Source of the DNA: Ceratobasidium sp. AG-K
Lineage: Eukaryota > Basidiomycota > Agaricomycetes > Cantharellales > Ceratobasidiaceae
Assembly (NCBI GenBank): GCA_037039685.1
Contig: JAWNGF010000003.1
Coordinates: forward strand, 4,376,571 to 4,440,570
Reading direction: 5' to 3'
Length of the DNA: 64,000 nucleotides
Positions within the stretch are counted from its first letter, which is position 1. Each line of letters starts with the position of its first letter. The translations under genes and the position numbers were made by a program. Below the pieces are notes generated by a model. That model ran no database searches. It saw only the letters and a program-made list of their open reading frames with translations, and was not told the DNA's origin. This document shows positions 45,515 through 55,772 of this stretch, in pieces.

Positions 45515-45527
45515 AGGTCAAGCCTTT
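45515..45527 (+). promoter_or_regulatory. Element D primer-binding site, self-priming type
   Basis: AGGTCAAGCCTTT starts two bases after the LTR. It is perfectly complementary over 13 nt to AAAGGCTTGACCT at 45381-45393 inside the LTR, about 30 nt downstream of the TATA box. Confidence 0.78.
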
Positions 45528-45993
45528 CTAGCATTGGCCTTAAGCCCCTGCTCTTCCACCAAGTAGATAGAACGTACATGGGAAAACGGGCATAGTACAA
45601 CAGACAAAGAGCTATACTTGCTATAGACCAGTAGTCCCACGTCGCTATACGCTGTCAGTGAACCCCATCGTTGTCCTCTTTCGGGTCATAGCGGCTTTAG
45701 TCAGCTAAATACACCCTTACTTTGTCATACACTGTCACTATCACGCCCACCCAAGGCTGTTGATAATTGATAAGATCAGATAAGGAGTATATAAAGCAAA
45801 AGCTTAGCGTCTAGCACCCTTCACATCCCAATCAACATCTTGAGGAAGCCAGATCCTCTCAAGTCAACCTGGAAAGTGGTTGGAGCACCACTCAAGTTAA
45901 CACTCACATCCATCAAGAACCACATCAACTCGTCGTCCCTATCAGTACGCACTAAAAGGAAATTAATTAGTAACTAACTAATTAACCTTAAAA

Positions 45994-46805
45994 GTGTTCC
46001 CCGCATTTTTTAGCCTCTGCAAAGCAGTCTTTAGACTAAAAGACTTTGTACTTGATCTAGACACCAAAATCGATGAATTAAACAGTCAAATTGAAGTACT
46101 AGAAGAAGATCAAGTCAAGCAAGCAGAGGAACTAAGGGTAGAACGTACAAGGAACGACAAAAACCACAATCAACTTGAAGCTGATTATCAATCACTTCAT
46201 TCAAGACTCAAGTTCATCAAAATAAGCATTGATAACACAAACAAGCAACAAATTGATCAAGATCGTGTCCAAAGCATAAATCTAGCTGACACCAATATTG
46301 AAGTCAAGCGCCTACAAGAGCAGACCTGCGTCCTGATTGAAAATTGCGACCAACTTATCAAAATTCAAGAAAAACACACTCGAAAGGTCAAAAACCTCAT
46401 CAACAATAACAAACGTCAGTGGCACACCATCAAGACTCTCAAAGACAAAATCAAGAGCAGATACTGCCCTCTCGCATCAGAAGTGCGTATTCCTATTAAC
46501 CAGGATTACCGCCTTCTAAACCATCTTAACACCATTGCCCCCAACCCTTTTCAGTGGGACCAAGACCTCGACTCACACAGGAACAACACAGGGAACAGCT
46601 CAGGCTAGAATCCCTATCACTCTTTATTGAAGAAGTTCATTGTAACTACATATACGAACAGTACAACGAACTAGGAGTGATTAATGCATTGTTTCTGGAA
46701 GACAAAAATCTTGAATTGGTGTTTTTAAGAAGTTTACGTGTCATTAAAGATAGACAAGTTTGCAGAAGGATTCGCAATATTCTGTACAGTCTGGGCTCCC
46801 AATAA
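45994..46805 (+). pseudogene. Element D ORF0, coiled-coil protein before gag
   Basis: A lysine/glutamine-rich frame of about 205 codons (45994-46608) predicted to be almost entirely coiled coil (TKIDELNSQIEVLEEDQV, ADYQSLHSRLKF). It continues in a second frame to 46805 (RLESLSLFIEEVHCNYIYEQ), so one small indel near 46560-46600 probably broke it. No ATG is present at its visible start (only GTG), so it may use an upstream splice or be truncated. Its stop lies 24 nt before the gag start. No known family was recognised. Confidence 0.55.
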
Positions 46806-46829
46806 ATCCACACTTCTCCCTGCTCCAAT

Positions 46830-48182
46830 ATGTCTAGAGCCCCATCACCAAGTCAAGGAGGGTTCACTCAAATCTCTGAAACATCCCCACCCAACGTAGT
46901 AGCACATGCAATCAATGCCCTAATAGATGAAGTGCAAAAGATAAACAGTCACATCAATGCCTTGAATAGCATCACTACTACACTAGAACACAGAATTGAC
47001 AACACTGTTGCGGATGTTATGGCAATCCAAAATCAAACCTCACAGATTGCACCTCTTCACCAATTAATAACCGCGGTATCTCAATCACTGACAAACCTAG
47101 GAGCAACACCCTCTACAACTGCATCAACAACTACTCCAGGATACAAACTCAAAATGCATCCCCCAGAAGAATTCTCTGGAGATGTAGACAAATTCAATGA
47201 GTTTAAATCGCAATGTACTCTGTACATAAACCATACATCCCCGCAAGCAACTACAGAACAAAAAATCACCTATATCATGGGTTATTGCACAGGGCCTGCC
47301 TACGTATGGATGCAACCTGGAATCGACGTAGATACGGCAAGAAGAGGAGCAACTAATTGGCTACACGACATAGATGAATTCTGGAACCAAATGCAAGCTA
47401 GATTCGGCAACGTCCACAAAATTGACCAATATAGACAACTATACAAAAAGTTGGTCCAGAAGAGTTCCATTCAAGATTACCTATGGGATTTTGTCACTTA
47501 TTCATCAGTACTTGGGTACACTGATTGAGTACTTTGTGATGATTTCTACGACGGTCTTAAAGATGAAATCAAAATGGCCATGGTATCACAAAACTTCAAA
47601 CCCCATGAAGCAACAAGGACATTTAACCAAGTTTGCAAACGAGCCCTGGAAATTGATTCCACAATGAATGCCATTAATGCACCAAAAAAGGTTCAAAGCC
47701 TACAAGCCAGCACCTCAAAACAAACTACACCTAAGGTCGCCACAAACACTGCAAACACCTCACTAGGTCAAAGGTTCAATATAAACAATCGTGTCTTCAT
47801 GTCAAAACCTACAGGGGGGGTGCAATATGGAAAAATCTCAAGTATTTCCAGGAACACAAAAGGCCGTGCAGTTCCACAAATCTCCTGGGATGACAGAACT
47901 AAAGGAAATGTGCTGTTTGGAGCAATCCAGAAAGACACCAGAACCACTACCTTCACCACTCTCACAACCCAAACGCCTAAGACACCCACTCCCGCTAAAG
48001 ACCCCAATGCAATGGATCTTGATTGCAAGGGAAAGGCACCCATGATTTGCTTCACCTGCAGCGGCAAGGGACATTCAGCAAGAGTCTGTCCTTCCAAGAA
48101 CATGGCCTCAGGGTTTGAAGCCCAGATTGAAGAAATCTCTTCAGACATTGAGTCGGGAAAAGACATCACCGAGGCTTATTAA
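46830..48182 (+). pseudogene. Element D gag with one in-frame stop
   Basis: ATG at 46830 (MSRAPSPSQGGFTQ). The frame covers an N-terminal coiled coil, the gag core (FNEFKSQCTLYINH, FWNQMQARFGN) and a CCHC-like knuckle CFTCSGKGHSARVC before the end at 48180-48182. A single TGA at 47526-47528 interrupts it after GYTD, and the same frame then continues. Without that stop the protein would be about 450 aa. Confidence 0.88.
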
Positions 48183-48217
48183 GGAGCCAAGTACTTGGTG
48201 ATATATTAGCTAGTAAT

Positions 48218-51200
48218 ATGGATGAACTAGAAATCATGTCAATATCAAATGAAAACCAATTATACCTTGATTTCACCACTCATCCACTAGCTACGGCTCC
48301 TGATTCTAAGTCAGTTAACAAATCAAAAAAGTTCTCTGGACAAGCACTACTTGATTGCGGTGCAACATCCTGCTTCATCAACCCTTCCCTAGCAAAAGAA
48401 GCAAACCTCCCCCTTTTTCAACATGAAAAACCAAAGACTCTGCAAGTTATAGACGGGCAAGAAGTTTTGTCTGGAAAGGTCACCCATTATACCAAATTTA
48501 AACTTGTCATGGGAACACATTCCAGCAAAATAGAATGTCACATCACAAACATTGGAAGACACCCCATCGTACTTGGGATGTCATGGCTCAAGAAACACAA
48601 CCCACAAATTAATTGGAAAAATAGGACGATTGCATACACAAGCAAGTTTTGCTCATAAAACTGCCTAGAAATCCCATCTACACTCCAAATTGCAGCTGAA
48701 ACCATATTACCCAAAGAATATAAAGAGTTTGCAGATGTATTTGATGAATCCAGATTGGAAGAACTCCCACCTCACAGACCAACCGACATCACATTGGATC
48801 TTCTACCAGAGGCCAAACTAAAGCATGGTCCTATTTACAAAACGTCCCCAGCTGAAGACAAAGAGATGAAGAAAGTACTAGAAACCCTCATCTGGAGGGG
48901 ACACATTCAAATTTCCAAGTCTCCTTTAGCATCGCCAGTACTATTTGTCAAAAAGCCCCATCCAGAAGATCCAAACAACCCAGAATTACGCTTTTGCGTT
49001 GACTATAGATATGTGAATTTGCTGTGCAAATTCAATGCAAGCGGAATCCCTCTACTGGATCAATGGTTAAGAGCCCTGGAAGGATTTGTCATTGGTACCA
49101 CTCTGGACTTGGCACAAGGATTTCATCAAACCCAAATAGTGAAAGGACATGAATGGAAAACAGCCTTCAAAACTCAGTACAGCATGTATGAATGGAAAGT
49201 CATGCCCTTTGGTCTCAAAAACACCCCATCAAGCTTCCAGTCTCTGATGAACTCTATATTCAGAGACATTATGGGGGTTTTTGTACTCGTATACATTGAT
49301 GACATCTTCATTTTTTCCAAACGAGTCAAAGACCATCCAGGACACGTAAAAGAGGTGCTAAGAAGACTAAGGGAACACAAGTTAATTGCAAAACTGAGGA
49401 AATGCAAGTTCCACCAAGCCAAACTGGATTGGGTAGGACTAGTCATTTCCAATAAAGGAATCAAAACGGATCAAGAAAAAGTCACGGTGGCTATGAATTG
49501 GAAAGCTCCAAAGAACGTCAAACAAGTTCAAGAGTTCCTAGGATTTGTCAATTTCTATCAAAGATTCATTCAAGACTTTGCCAGCAAAGCCAGACCCCTA
49601 TACAACCTACTCAAGAAGGATCAAAATTGGCAGTGGACAAGCAGAGAACAAGATGCCATGAATGCACTAAAAGAAGCTCTTAAGGTGGCACCTGTAATGA
49701 TGCAGCCCAATCAAAATAAAGAGTTTTTCCTCAAAACAGACGCGTCAGGGTTTGCCACAGGAGCAGTTTTATCTCAAAAGGACAAAGAAGGGAAATTACA
49801 CCCAGTGGCTTTCCTTTCTAAATCACTAAATCCAGCTGAACAAAACTACAATATTTTTGACAAAGAACTATTGGTGATTATTAGAGCCTTCAAGGAATGG
49901 TGGCACTTACTTCAAGGCATGGAAAAAGCCATTCATGTCATAACAGATCACAAAAACTTGGAATACTTCTCATCATCCAAACAACTGAACCAACGCCAAA
50001 TTCAATGGATGAACTTTTTGGTAGACTTCAATTTCCAAATCATGTATAGGCCAGGAAGCCAGAATAAAAAAGCAGACATCCTCTCAAGGCAATACGACTT
50101 AGAACCTTTGGGGGGGGTAGAGAACCAAGTTCTCCTCAAACCAGACATTTGTATTTCAGCTATTACCCCTGACCAGGAGATTAACGATCTAATCAGAGAA
50201 GCAATCCTCAAAGATCCCAGATTAGAGGAAGCTCACAATAAACTGAGAAACGGAGAAAAAGTCAAAGATTGGGAATACAGAGAAGGACTCCTAATGTTCA
50301 AAGGAAAGATCTTTGTCCCCAAGGATGAAACCGTCAGAAACCTGATATTGGAATCGCGCCATGACAATATTACAGCAGGGCATCCTGGACAGGCAAGAAC
50401 TTTGGAATTGGTCTCAAGAACTTACTACTGGCCAACCATGAAGAAATTCATCAACTCTTACGTGTCACACTGCAAAACATGCATTCGAGTTAAACCATCA
50501 AACCAACTCCCCACAGGACTAATGCGTCCTTTGCACATTCCTGAGAGACCTTGGGAAGAGATCTCCTACAACATGATTGTAGGGCTCCCAGAGTCAGAAG
50601 GATATGATGCAATCTTAACTGTGGTAGATTGTTTCTCCAAGATGGCACATTATCTCCCTTGCAAATCAACAGCTACAGCAGTAGACATAGCCAATATCTT
50701 TGTCGCAAACATCTGGAAACTCCATGGCACCCCAAAAGCAACAGTCTCGGATAGAGGATCCACCTTCAACTCAAAGTTCATTAAGCATCTGTACAAATGG
50801 TTGGACGTAAAACCCACCTTTAGCACTGCCAATCACCCAAGGACAGATGGACAGTCAGAACAGGCAAACCAAGTTGTTGAAATCTTTATCAGGGCTTTTG
50901 TCAACCATAGGCAAAACAACTGGGTAGCCCTACTCCCTATGGCAGAGTTTGCTTACAACAATGGAATTCAAGCATCCACTGGCAAAACCCCTTTCCAAAT
51001 CTGCCAGGGTTTCAACCCTAGAATGAATATCGGGGAAGAATCAGACTATACTGTTCCTGAAGCTGATGCCCATGCGGAATTCCTGTTGAAAGGATACAAT
51101 GAAGTCAAAGCCGCTCTCATCCTAGCAAACCAATCCTACAAACACTACTTTGATAAAGGAGCCAAGGAACCAGAAGAAATAAACCCTGGAGATAAAGTCT

Positions 51201-51616
51201 GGCTTAATCATCAAAACATATCCACAGACAGACCTTCAGTAAAACTTTCTCACAAAGTTTTAGGCCCTTACAAAGTACTGGAAAAAATAGGGACTCATGC
51301 CTTTAGACTGGAATTACCAAAGTCAATGAAGATCCATCCTGTCTTCCATGTCATGTTGCTCAAGAAATTTCACTATGATCCCCATGGTCGCAAACCCGCT
51401 CAACCACCCCCTATTGTCACACAAGAAGGAGAAGAAGAGTGGGAAGTTGAAGAAATCCTTAATTCCAAGAAAATTTGCCGTCAACTCCACTATTACATCA
51501 AGTGGAAGGGATACTCTCATGCAGACAACTCTTGGCAGACAAAGGAAGACCTCAAGAATCCTCCTGAACTAGTCGATAAATTTCACAAACTCCACCCCAC
51601 CGCGCCAGGCCCTTAG
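48218..51616 (+). pseudogene. Element D pol (PR-RT-RH-IN-chromodomain) with one stop
   Basis: One frame, -1 relative to gag, broken only by TAA at 48656-48658 between protease and RT. The protease has DCGATSCFI. RT has FCVDYRYVN, MPFGLKNTPSSFQ and YIDDIFIFS. RNase H has TDASGFATGAVLSQ. Integrase has the HHCC finger and D,D,E (VVDCFSKM, SDRGSTFNSKF, GQSEQANQ). The chromodomain is YYIKWKGYSHADNSW. Catalytic motifs after the stop look intact. pol ends 10 bp before the 3' LTR, so the polypurine tract overlaps the end of the coding region. Confidence 0.9.
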
Positions 51617-51626
51617 GAGGGGATAA

Positions 51627-52040
51627 TGTCATGAGCTGACTAAGCTCAGACATTTTATTCTGATTTTATATCTTTTTTTTCGAACACTTTCCTTTTTTGG
51701 TACAAATGTCCTCTGGCACTTAACTTGTATCATGTGATGTATTTGTCTTCCAATTTGATATTGGTGATTGCTTCCAGAACTTCCAGAATATCGAGTCATA
51801 CCTCTTATCTTGCTTATCATCAGATGTACTTGGCTTTCTCACACTGATAGATAATGACGTGGCACTGATCCCTCATGTATATAAACCCAGAGGTCAAGCC
51901 AGTTAACGACAAGGCTTGACCTTCTCTCCACTAGGACTTGCCCAATCCAATCTTCTTTACTATTGCTACTCCTTGGTTCTAAGAGTTATCTAGTTGAGCC
52001 CCTTAACCATTTATACACCTAATTGACCCAAGTCGGGACA
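51627..52040 (+). repeat. Element D 3' LTR
   Basis: 414 bp partner of 45098-45512, with the polypurine tract directly before it. Confidence 0.94.
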
Positions 52041-52280
52041 AGAATATATGAACGGTGCTTCCTGATTAGGTGGCCACGGTTCAGTGATATCAGAGGATAG
52101 GGGAAGTTGTTGACAGGCTAATGGGTGCGAGCTGCAGTGTGCCTCAATGTGTAAATGATGCAGGGGAGAGATGGGGGTATTAGCTGACAACAGTGAGGGG
52201 TGTGCAAATGCGCAGAGGTGACCTGGTGATAAAAGACCTGATTCCGACAGCAACAAAGGCTGTATCTGCGGCAAAGGCAA

Positions 52281-52293
52281 CAAGACTTGTTCT
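52281..52293 (-). promoter_or_regulatory. Element B primer-binding site, self-priming type
   Basis: The minus strand reads AGAACAAGTCTTG two bases after the 5' LTR. The LTR holds the exact 13 nt complement (52433-52445), about 30 nt downstream of its TATATATA box. Confidence 0.75.
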
Positions 52294-52295
52294 AG

Positions 52296-52738
52296 TGTCA
52301 CAACCCTAGTTGAACCTTGGAGGCCGAGACTCCACAGGCAGTGAGGATGGGGGTTGGGGTGACGACGAGGGTCAAATGTATGGCGCTTAGGCCTAAGTGA
52401 GTCACGCAATGAGTGATGGGGAAAACGACAAGAGAACAAGTCTTGTGGAGGCAAGACTTGTGTCACTGGTATATATACTTGCTACTGTGGCTATGTACAA
52501 TAGAAAGCAAGTGACAAGGGAAACCAAAAGGAGAGAAAGCAAGAGTCCAAGAGAAGAGAGGAAAGAACAAAGGAAACAATAAGTCCATGGAGACCAAGGA
52601 GACAAGGGAACAGGCCAGGCAGGCATGTCCTGCAACCATGGCTTACATGAAGGCGACTAAATGTGCCAAGACGAGAAGAACAAGACCAAACACAAGACCA
52701 ACAAGACAAAACAGAAGGAAGAAGAAAAGGTCGTGACA
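52296..52738 (-). repeat. Element B 5' LTR
   Basis: 443 bp, TGTCACAACC...TGTGACA. It contains the minus-strand TATATATA promoter near 52470. Confidence 0.93.
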
Positions 52739-52743
52739 TAGTG

Positions 52744-53053
52744 GACATGAGGGACCTGGGCTTGCATTAGAAATTGGGATTCGAATTGTGACCAGTGTGG
52801 GATCGTTGGTAATATCCCCTGGTTCCCTAGTAACAATGGTAGGCTCTTCCTGAATGACTGAAACGTTCCCAGTGTTGAATGTTCCAGGCATAGAAGCTTG
52901 GCTTTGAGGGCAAGACCTTGCTGGTCCGCTGGCCCGTGCTTGTGTGATATCTTGTTCGTTGAGGGAACTCGTAGGTCTTGAAGCCTTACTTGGTCCTCTC
53001 CTTATTGATAATGGTGTTGTGAGGCGTGATCCTGCGTCCTCCTGAATGGACAT
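52744..53053 (-). pseudogene. Element A gag, 5' portion
   Basis: The first ~103 codons of A's gag (MSIQEDAGSRLTTP), closely matching the start of element C's gag. They are cut at SPGPSCPL by element B, and the frame resumes near 31426 with WPIGSRRQFF. Confidence 0.88.
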
Positions 53054-53061
53054 GATTGTTA

Positions 53062-53073
53062 AGCTTGTTTTGT
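53062..53073 (-). promoter_or_regulatory. Element A primer-binding site, self-priming type
   Basis: The minus strand reads ACAAAACAAGCT two bases after the 5' LTR, identical to element C. Its complement is in the LTR at 53237-53248. Confidence 0.75.
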
Positions 53074-53075
53074 AA

Positions 53076-53543
53076 TGTTGTAAGCTACTTCTTGTTGGCT
53101 ATGAGACAAGCTGCGAGGGAGAGTGGACGGCACTAAGACCTAAGTTACCTCTTGAACCGCAACACACTTAAGTGTCTGTAGGCTCTAAAGGGTAGGGGTG
53201 GTTCTAAGAGTCACTCAAAAGGGATGTTTTGACAAGACAAAACAAGCTGGGGTTACCAGGCTTGTTGGTCCTCTATATATATTCAGAGATGGGACAAGTC
53301 ATACAAGACGCAGCCACACGAGTCACACAAGCAAGCCAGTCAGGAGTGTCCAAGTGAGTCATGCTGCACGGGCAGTCATGACTCATACAAAGCACAGCCA
53401 TGTAACACAATGTAACAGAATAACCACAAGGAAGTGCCACGTGGCACAGGAAAAGACAAACACCATACAAACAGAACAACAGAAAGAGAGAACAGAAGGG
53501 CAAGATGCAAGACGAGTCCGATGGAGTGAGCTGGCTCACAACA
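53076..53543 (-). repeat. Element A 5' LTR
   Basis: 468 bp, TGTTG...CAACA, the same length as the left LTR without its insertion. TATATATA at about 53275-53282. Confidence 0.92.
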
Positions 53544-53548
53544 CCGCA

Positions 53549-55395
53549 CCTGCCCCAAACACTCCTATTTCCCTGCTGAACTGTCCACCACCTGCTCAGG
53601 AGGCAAGGGCTGCACCCAGAAAGTTGAGCACAGCCATGAAAACTTGGAGGCAATCAGGTGGATATATCTACCACAGCCTCAATAACATGACTCACCAGCA
53701 ATTTACAGCAATGAAGGTCTGCCTACACCACTTCTTACACTTGGGCACACGTCACTTTGTGGCAGCCTCACTACATGCAGCTTGCGGTGAAGGATATGGA
53801 GTCCCCTATGCAAGATCAGTGCGGAAATGGATCCGTGCACTTATAGATAAAGGTGACCTACCTTACTTTGAGCACGGGTCATGGAATAAATCCATCTTGG
53901 AGGATGAAGATGTTGCAAATGAAATCAAACTCCACCTCCAGCAAGTTGGCAAGTACACACGTGCTGAAGATATTGTCCATTTCCTTGCCAATCCAGAAAC
54001 ACATGCGCAATTGAATGTCCCAAGAGCCATTAGCCTATGGACTGCACAAAGGTGGATGTCCCGGTATGGTGGATTTTGTTGGCATGGCAAACCCAAAGGT
54101 CAATATTTTGATGGCCACAAGCGTGAGGATGTTGTGGTGTACCGGCAACCAATCTTTGTTCCTTTCTGGAAGAGTTTAGAGAGGTCAAGGACAATCTATA
54201 ACGAACAAGGCGTACCTGATCCAAGTCGCCCAATGGCAGTACAACCTGGCAAGAAACCAATAATTTTCTGGTTTCACAACAAGTTGGTTTTTTTTGGTAA
54301 TGATCATTGGACAGTGCGCTGGGTGCATGTTGACGAGCATGCTAAGCCAGTCAAGAAAGGGGAGGGGCATTCAATTATGGTGGCCGATTTTGTGTGTCCA
54401 GAGTTTGGGTGGTTGTGAGGGGCAAATGGGTGAGTCCTTGACTTGGTTTTTGATGGAAGAATCAGAACTTACATTTGTAATCAGAGAATCCGCTTGGGTC
54501 ATCCTCTGGCCTGGAAATGGTCAAGATGGGTACTTTACGTGCGATCGCGTTGTCGAACAGCTGCGGAATGCAACTAAGATTGTCAAGGACACATATCCCG
54601 AGTTCACGCACATTTTCATTTACGACAATGCGCTGTCCCACACCAAACGGCCGAATGAGGCTGTATCCGCCCGCAAGATGCCCAAGTTTCCTGCTGAAGA
54701 GTTTCCGCGCTCATTTCTGAACTCGAAAGGAAAGCGAGTTCAGCATCGGATGGAGCTCAGACAACTCCCGGATGGGTCACGCCAGGATTTCTATTATCCA
54801 GATGATCACCCAACTCATCCAGGGTGGTTTAAGGGAATGGCTGAGATACTCTGCGAGCGTGGTATGGGACAAATCGCTGAGAAATTGGCACAGTGTCCGG
54901 ACTTCAAGTGCAAGCGGGGAAGGACTGATTGCTGTTGTCGACGGGCATTGTTGTGTCAGCCCGATTTTGATTCACGTGACTCATCGCTCGAGGAGGCTGC
55001 ACGAAAACTCGGGAGCATAGTGGTATTCCTGCCGAAGTATCACTGCGAACTGAACCCAATTGAACAATGCTGGGGATATGCAAAGAAGAGATATCGGCAA
55101 ATGTCTCCTACCAACAAACCATCAATAATGATGAAGTACGTGTTGGATTCGATTGACTCAATCCCGATTGAATCTATTCGAAAGTAAGTTCTGGCGATAT
55201 TTTGATATATTACTGTGATTTATTATCATAATTAGATTCGTTGCGCGAGCGCAGCGCTTTGTTGACGCATACTGGAGTAAGAAGAGCGGTTCGCAGGCGA
55301 TTCAGTGGGCTACCAAGGAGTTTCGGAGTCACCGTCAAAATCCGGCCCACATTCCATATGACCAGATTGCGCCTGGATACGTGCACACACATTAA
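53549..55395 (+). pseudogene. Transposase gene, 3' part (DDE, Tc1/mariner type)
   Basis: The frame resumes after the LTR element at PAPNTPISLL and runs to a frame break of one nucleotide near 54413-54418 (after PEFGWL). The next frame runs to 55183, a GT-AG intron spans 55184-55235, and the last exon ends at TAA 55393-55395 (GYVHTH). A helical N-terminal region precedes the catalytic core. MVADFVCPEFGWL, IYDNALSHTK (second Asp) and CELNPIEQCWGYAKKRY (Glu) are the DDE landmarks of the large basidiomycete IS630-Tc1/mariner group, as is TDCCCRR. The first Asp region reads WFHNKLVFF where the family has an HDE motif, so Asn (54278-54280) replaces the catalytic Asp. The frameshift, the missing Asp and the stop in the 5' part all predict an inactive enzyme. 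Confidence 0.85.
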
Positions 55396-55445
55396 ATTGT
55401 ACAGAATGACAGTCTTTGAATATAATTTCTAAATTTGTGCGTCCG

Positions 55446-55770
55446 AGGACCCCAGAGTCTGCTGATGAGCTAATATATGTGCCACGAGGCTCTTTTTTTG
55501 CCTCGTTGCAAAGTCGGCGACTGCTTTTCATCACGTGCTGGTCTCCTTACCCGTGGGTATTCCGAATAGGCAGACTTTCCAGGCGTATTTTAGCGATAAC
55601 TAAGAGGATAGACATATTTTACACGCATTTTCGAACGTTTTGCCTGTCTCGGATTCCCGAAATTCGTCACCGTTGGTGAGAAAATGGCCGTTTACTGACG
55701 ATTCTGCCCCCCAAACTTAATTTTGCCAGCTTCTGAAAGTTAGGTGGTGGCCGATCGCTGTCACCATCTC
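55446..55770 (-). repeat. Right terminal inverted repeat
   Basis: Inverted partner of 23834-24158. It ends CCATCTC followed by the TA duplication. Confidence 0.93.
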
Positions 55771-55772
55771 TA

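Larger units (their letters stand above)
45098..52040 (+). mobile_element. LTR retrotransposon D (Ty3/gypsy chromovirus, family 3)
   Basis: Inserted in element B's leader with the 5 bp TSD AGAAT (45093-45097, 52041-52045), in the opposite direction to A, B and C. LTRs are 45098-45512 and 51627-52040 (415 and 414 bp), TGTCATGAGC...GTCGGGACA, with about a dozen differences by eye. The order is 5' LTR, PBS, coiled-coil ORF0, gag, pol, polypurine tract (GGAGGGGATAA at 51616-51626), 3' LTR. It has no ORF after pol. Confidence 0.95.
31432..52738 (-). mobile_element. LTR retrotransposon B (Ty3/gypsy chromovirus, family 2)
   Basis: Inserted in element A's gag with the 5 bp TSD TAGTG (31427-31431, 52739-52743). 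The 443 bp LTRs start TGTCACAACCC and end TGTGACA. The left LTR (31432-31874) is the 3' LTR, preceded in element orientation by a purine tract (minus strand TAGAGGGGGGGGTAG at 31875-31889). The right LTR (52296-52738) is the 5' LTR. B's leader is split by elements D and C. LTRs differ at about 5% of sites by eye. Confidence 0.93.
24554..53543 (-). mobile_element. LTR retrotransposon A (Ty3/gypsy chromovirus, family 1), nested host of all others
   Basis: Flanked by the 5 bp TSD CCGCA (24549-24553 and 53544-53548) inside the transposase gene. LTRs are 468 bp each once the solo-LTR insertion in the left one is removed. They begin TGTYG and end CRACA. Minus-strand order is 5' LTR (53076-53543), PBS, gag start, insertion of B, rest of gag, pol, accessory ORF, polypurine tract, 3' LTR. 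The two LTRs differ at roughly two dozen sites by eye, nearly all transitions, so this is an old insertion. pol has five in-frame stops but no frameshift. Confidence 0.92.
23834..55770 (+). mobile_element. Tc1/mariner-superfamily DNA transposon inflated to 31.9 kb by nested insertions
   Basis: The two ends are 325 bp inverted repeats starting GAGATGGTGACAGCG, flanked on both sides by TA (23832-23833 and 55771-55772), the TSD of the IS630-Tc1/mariner superfamily. Between them lies a split transposase gene on the plus strand, with its first part directly inside the left repeat and its last exon ending 50 bp before the right repeat. Removing the 28,990 bp LTR complex at 24554-53543 leaves an element of about 2.9 kb. 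The transposase is non-functional, so this copy could only move in trans. Confidence 0.9.

Noticed and set aside
45515..45527. tRNA-primed PBS in element D
   Set aside because: No initiator-Met-like TGG start is present, and the 13 nt self-complementarity explains the site better.
55510..55640. Gene-like frames in the right TIR
   Set aside because: The same sequence lies inverted at the left end and serves as the terminal repeat.
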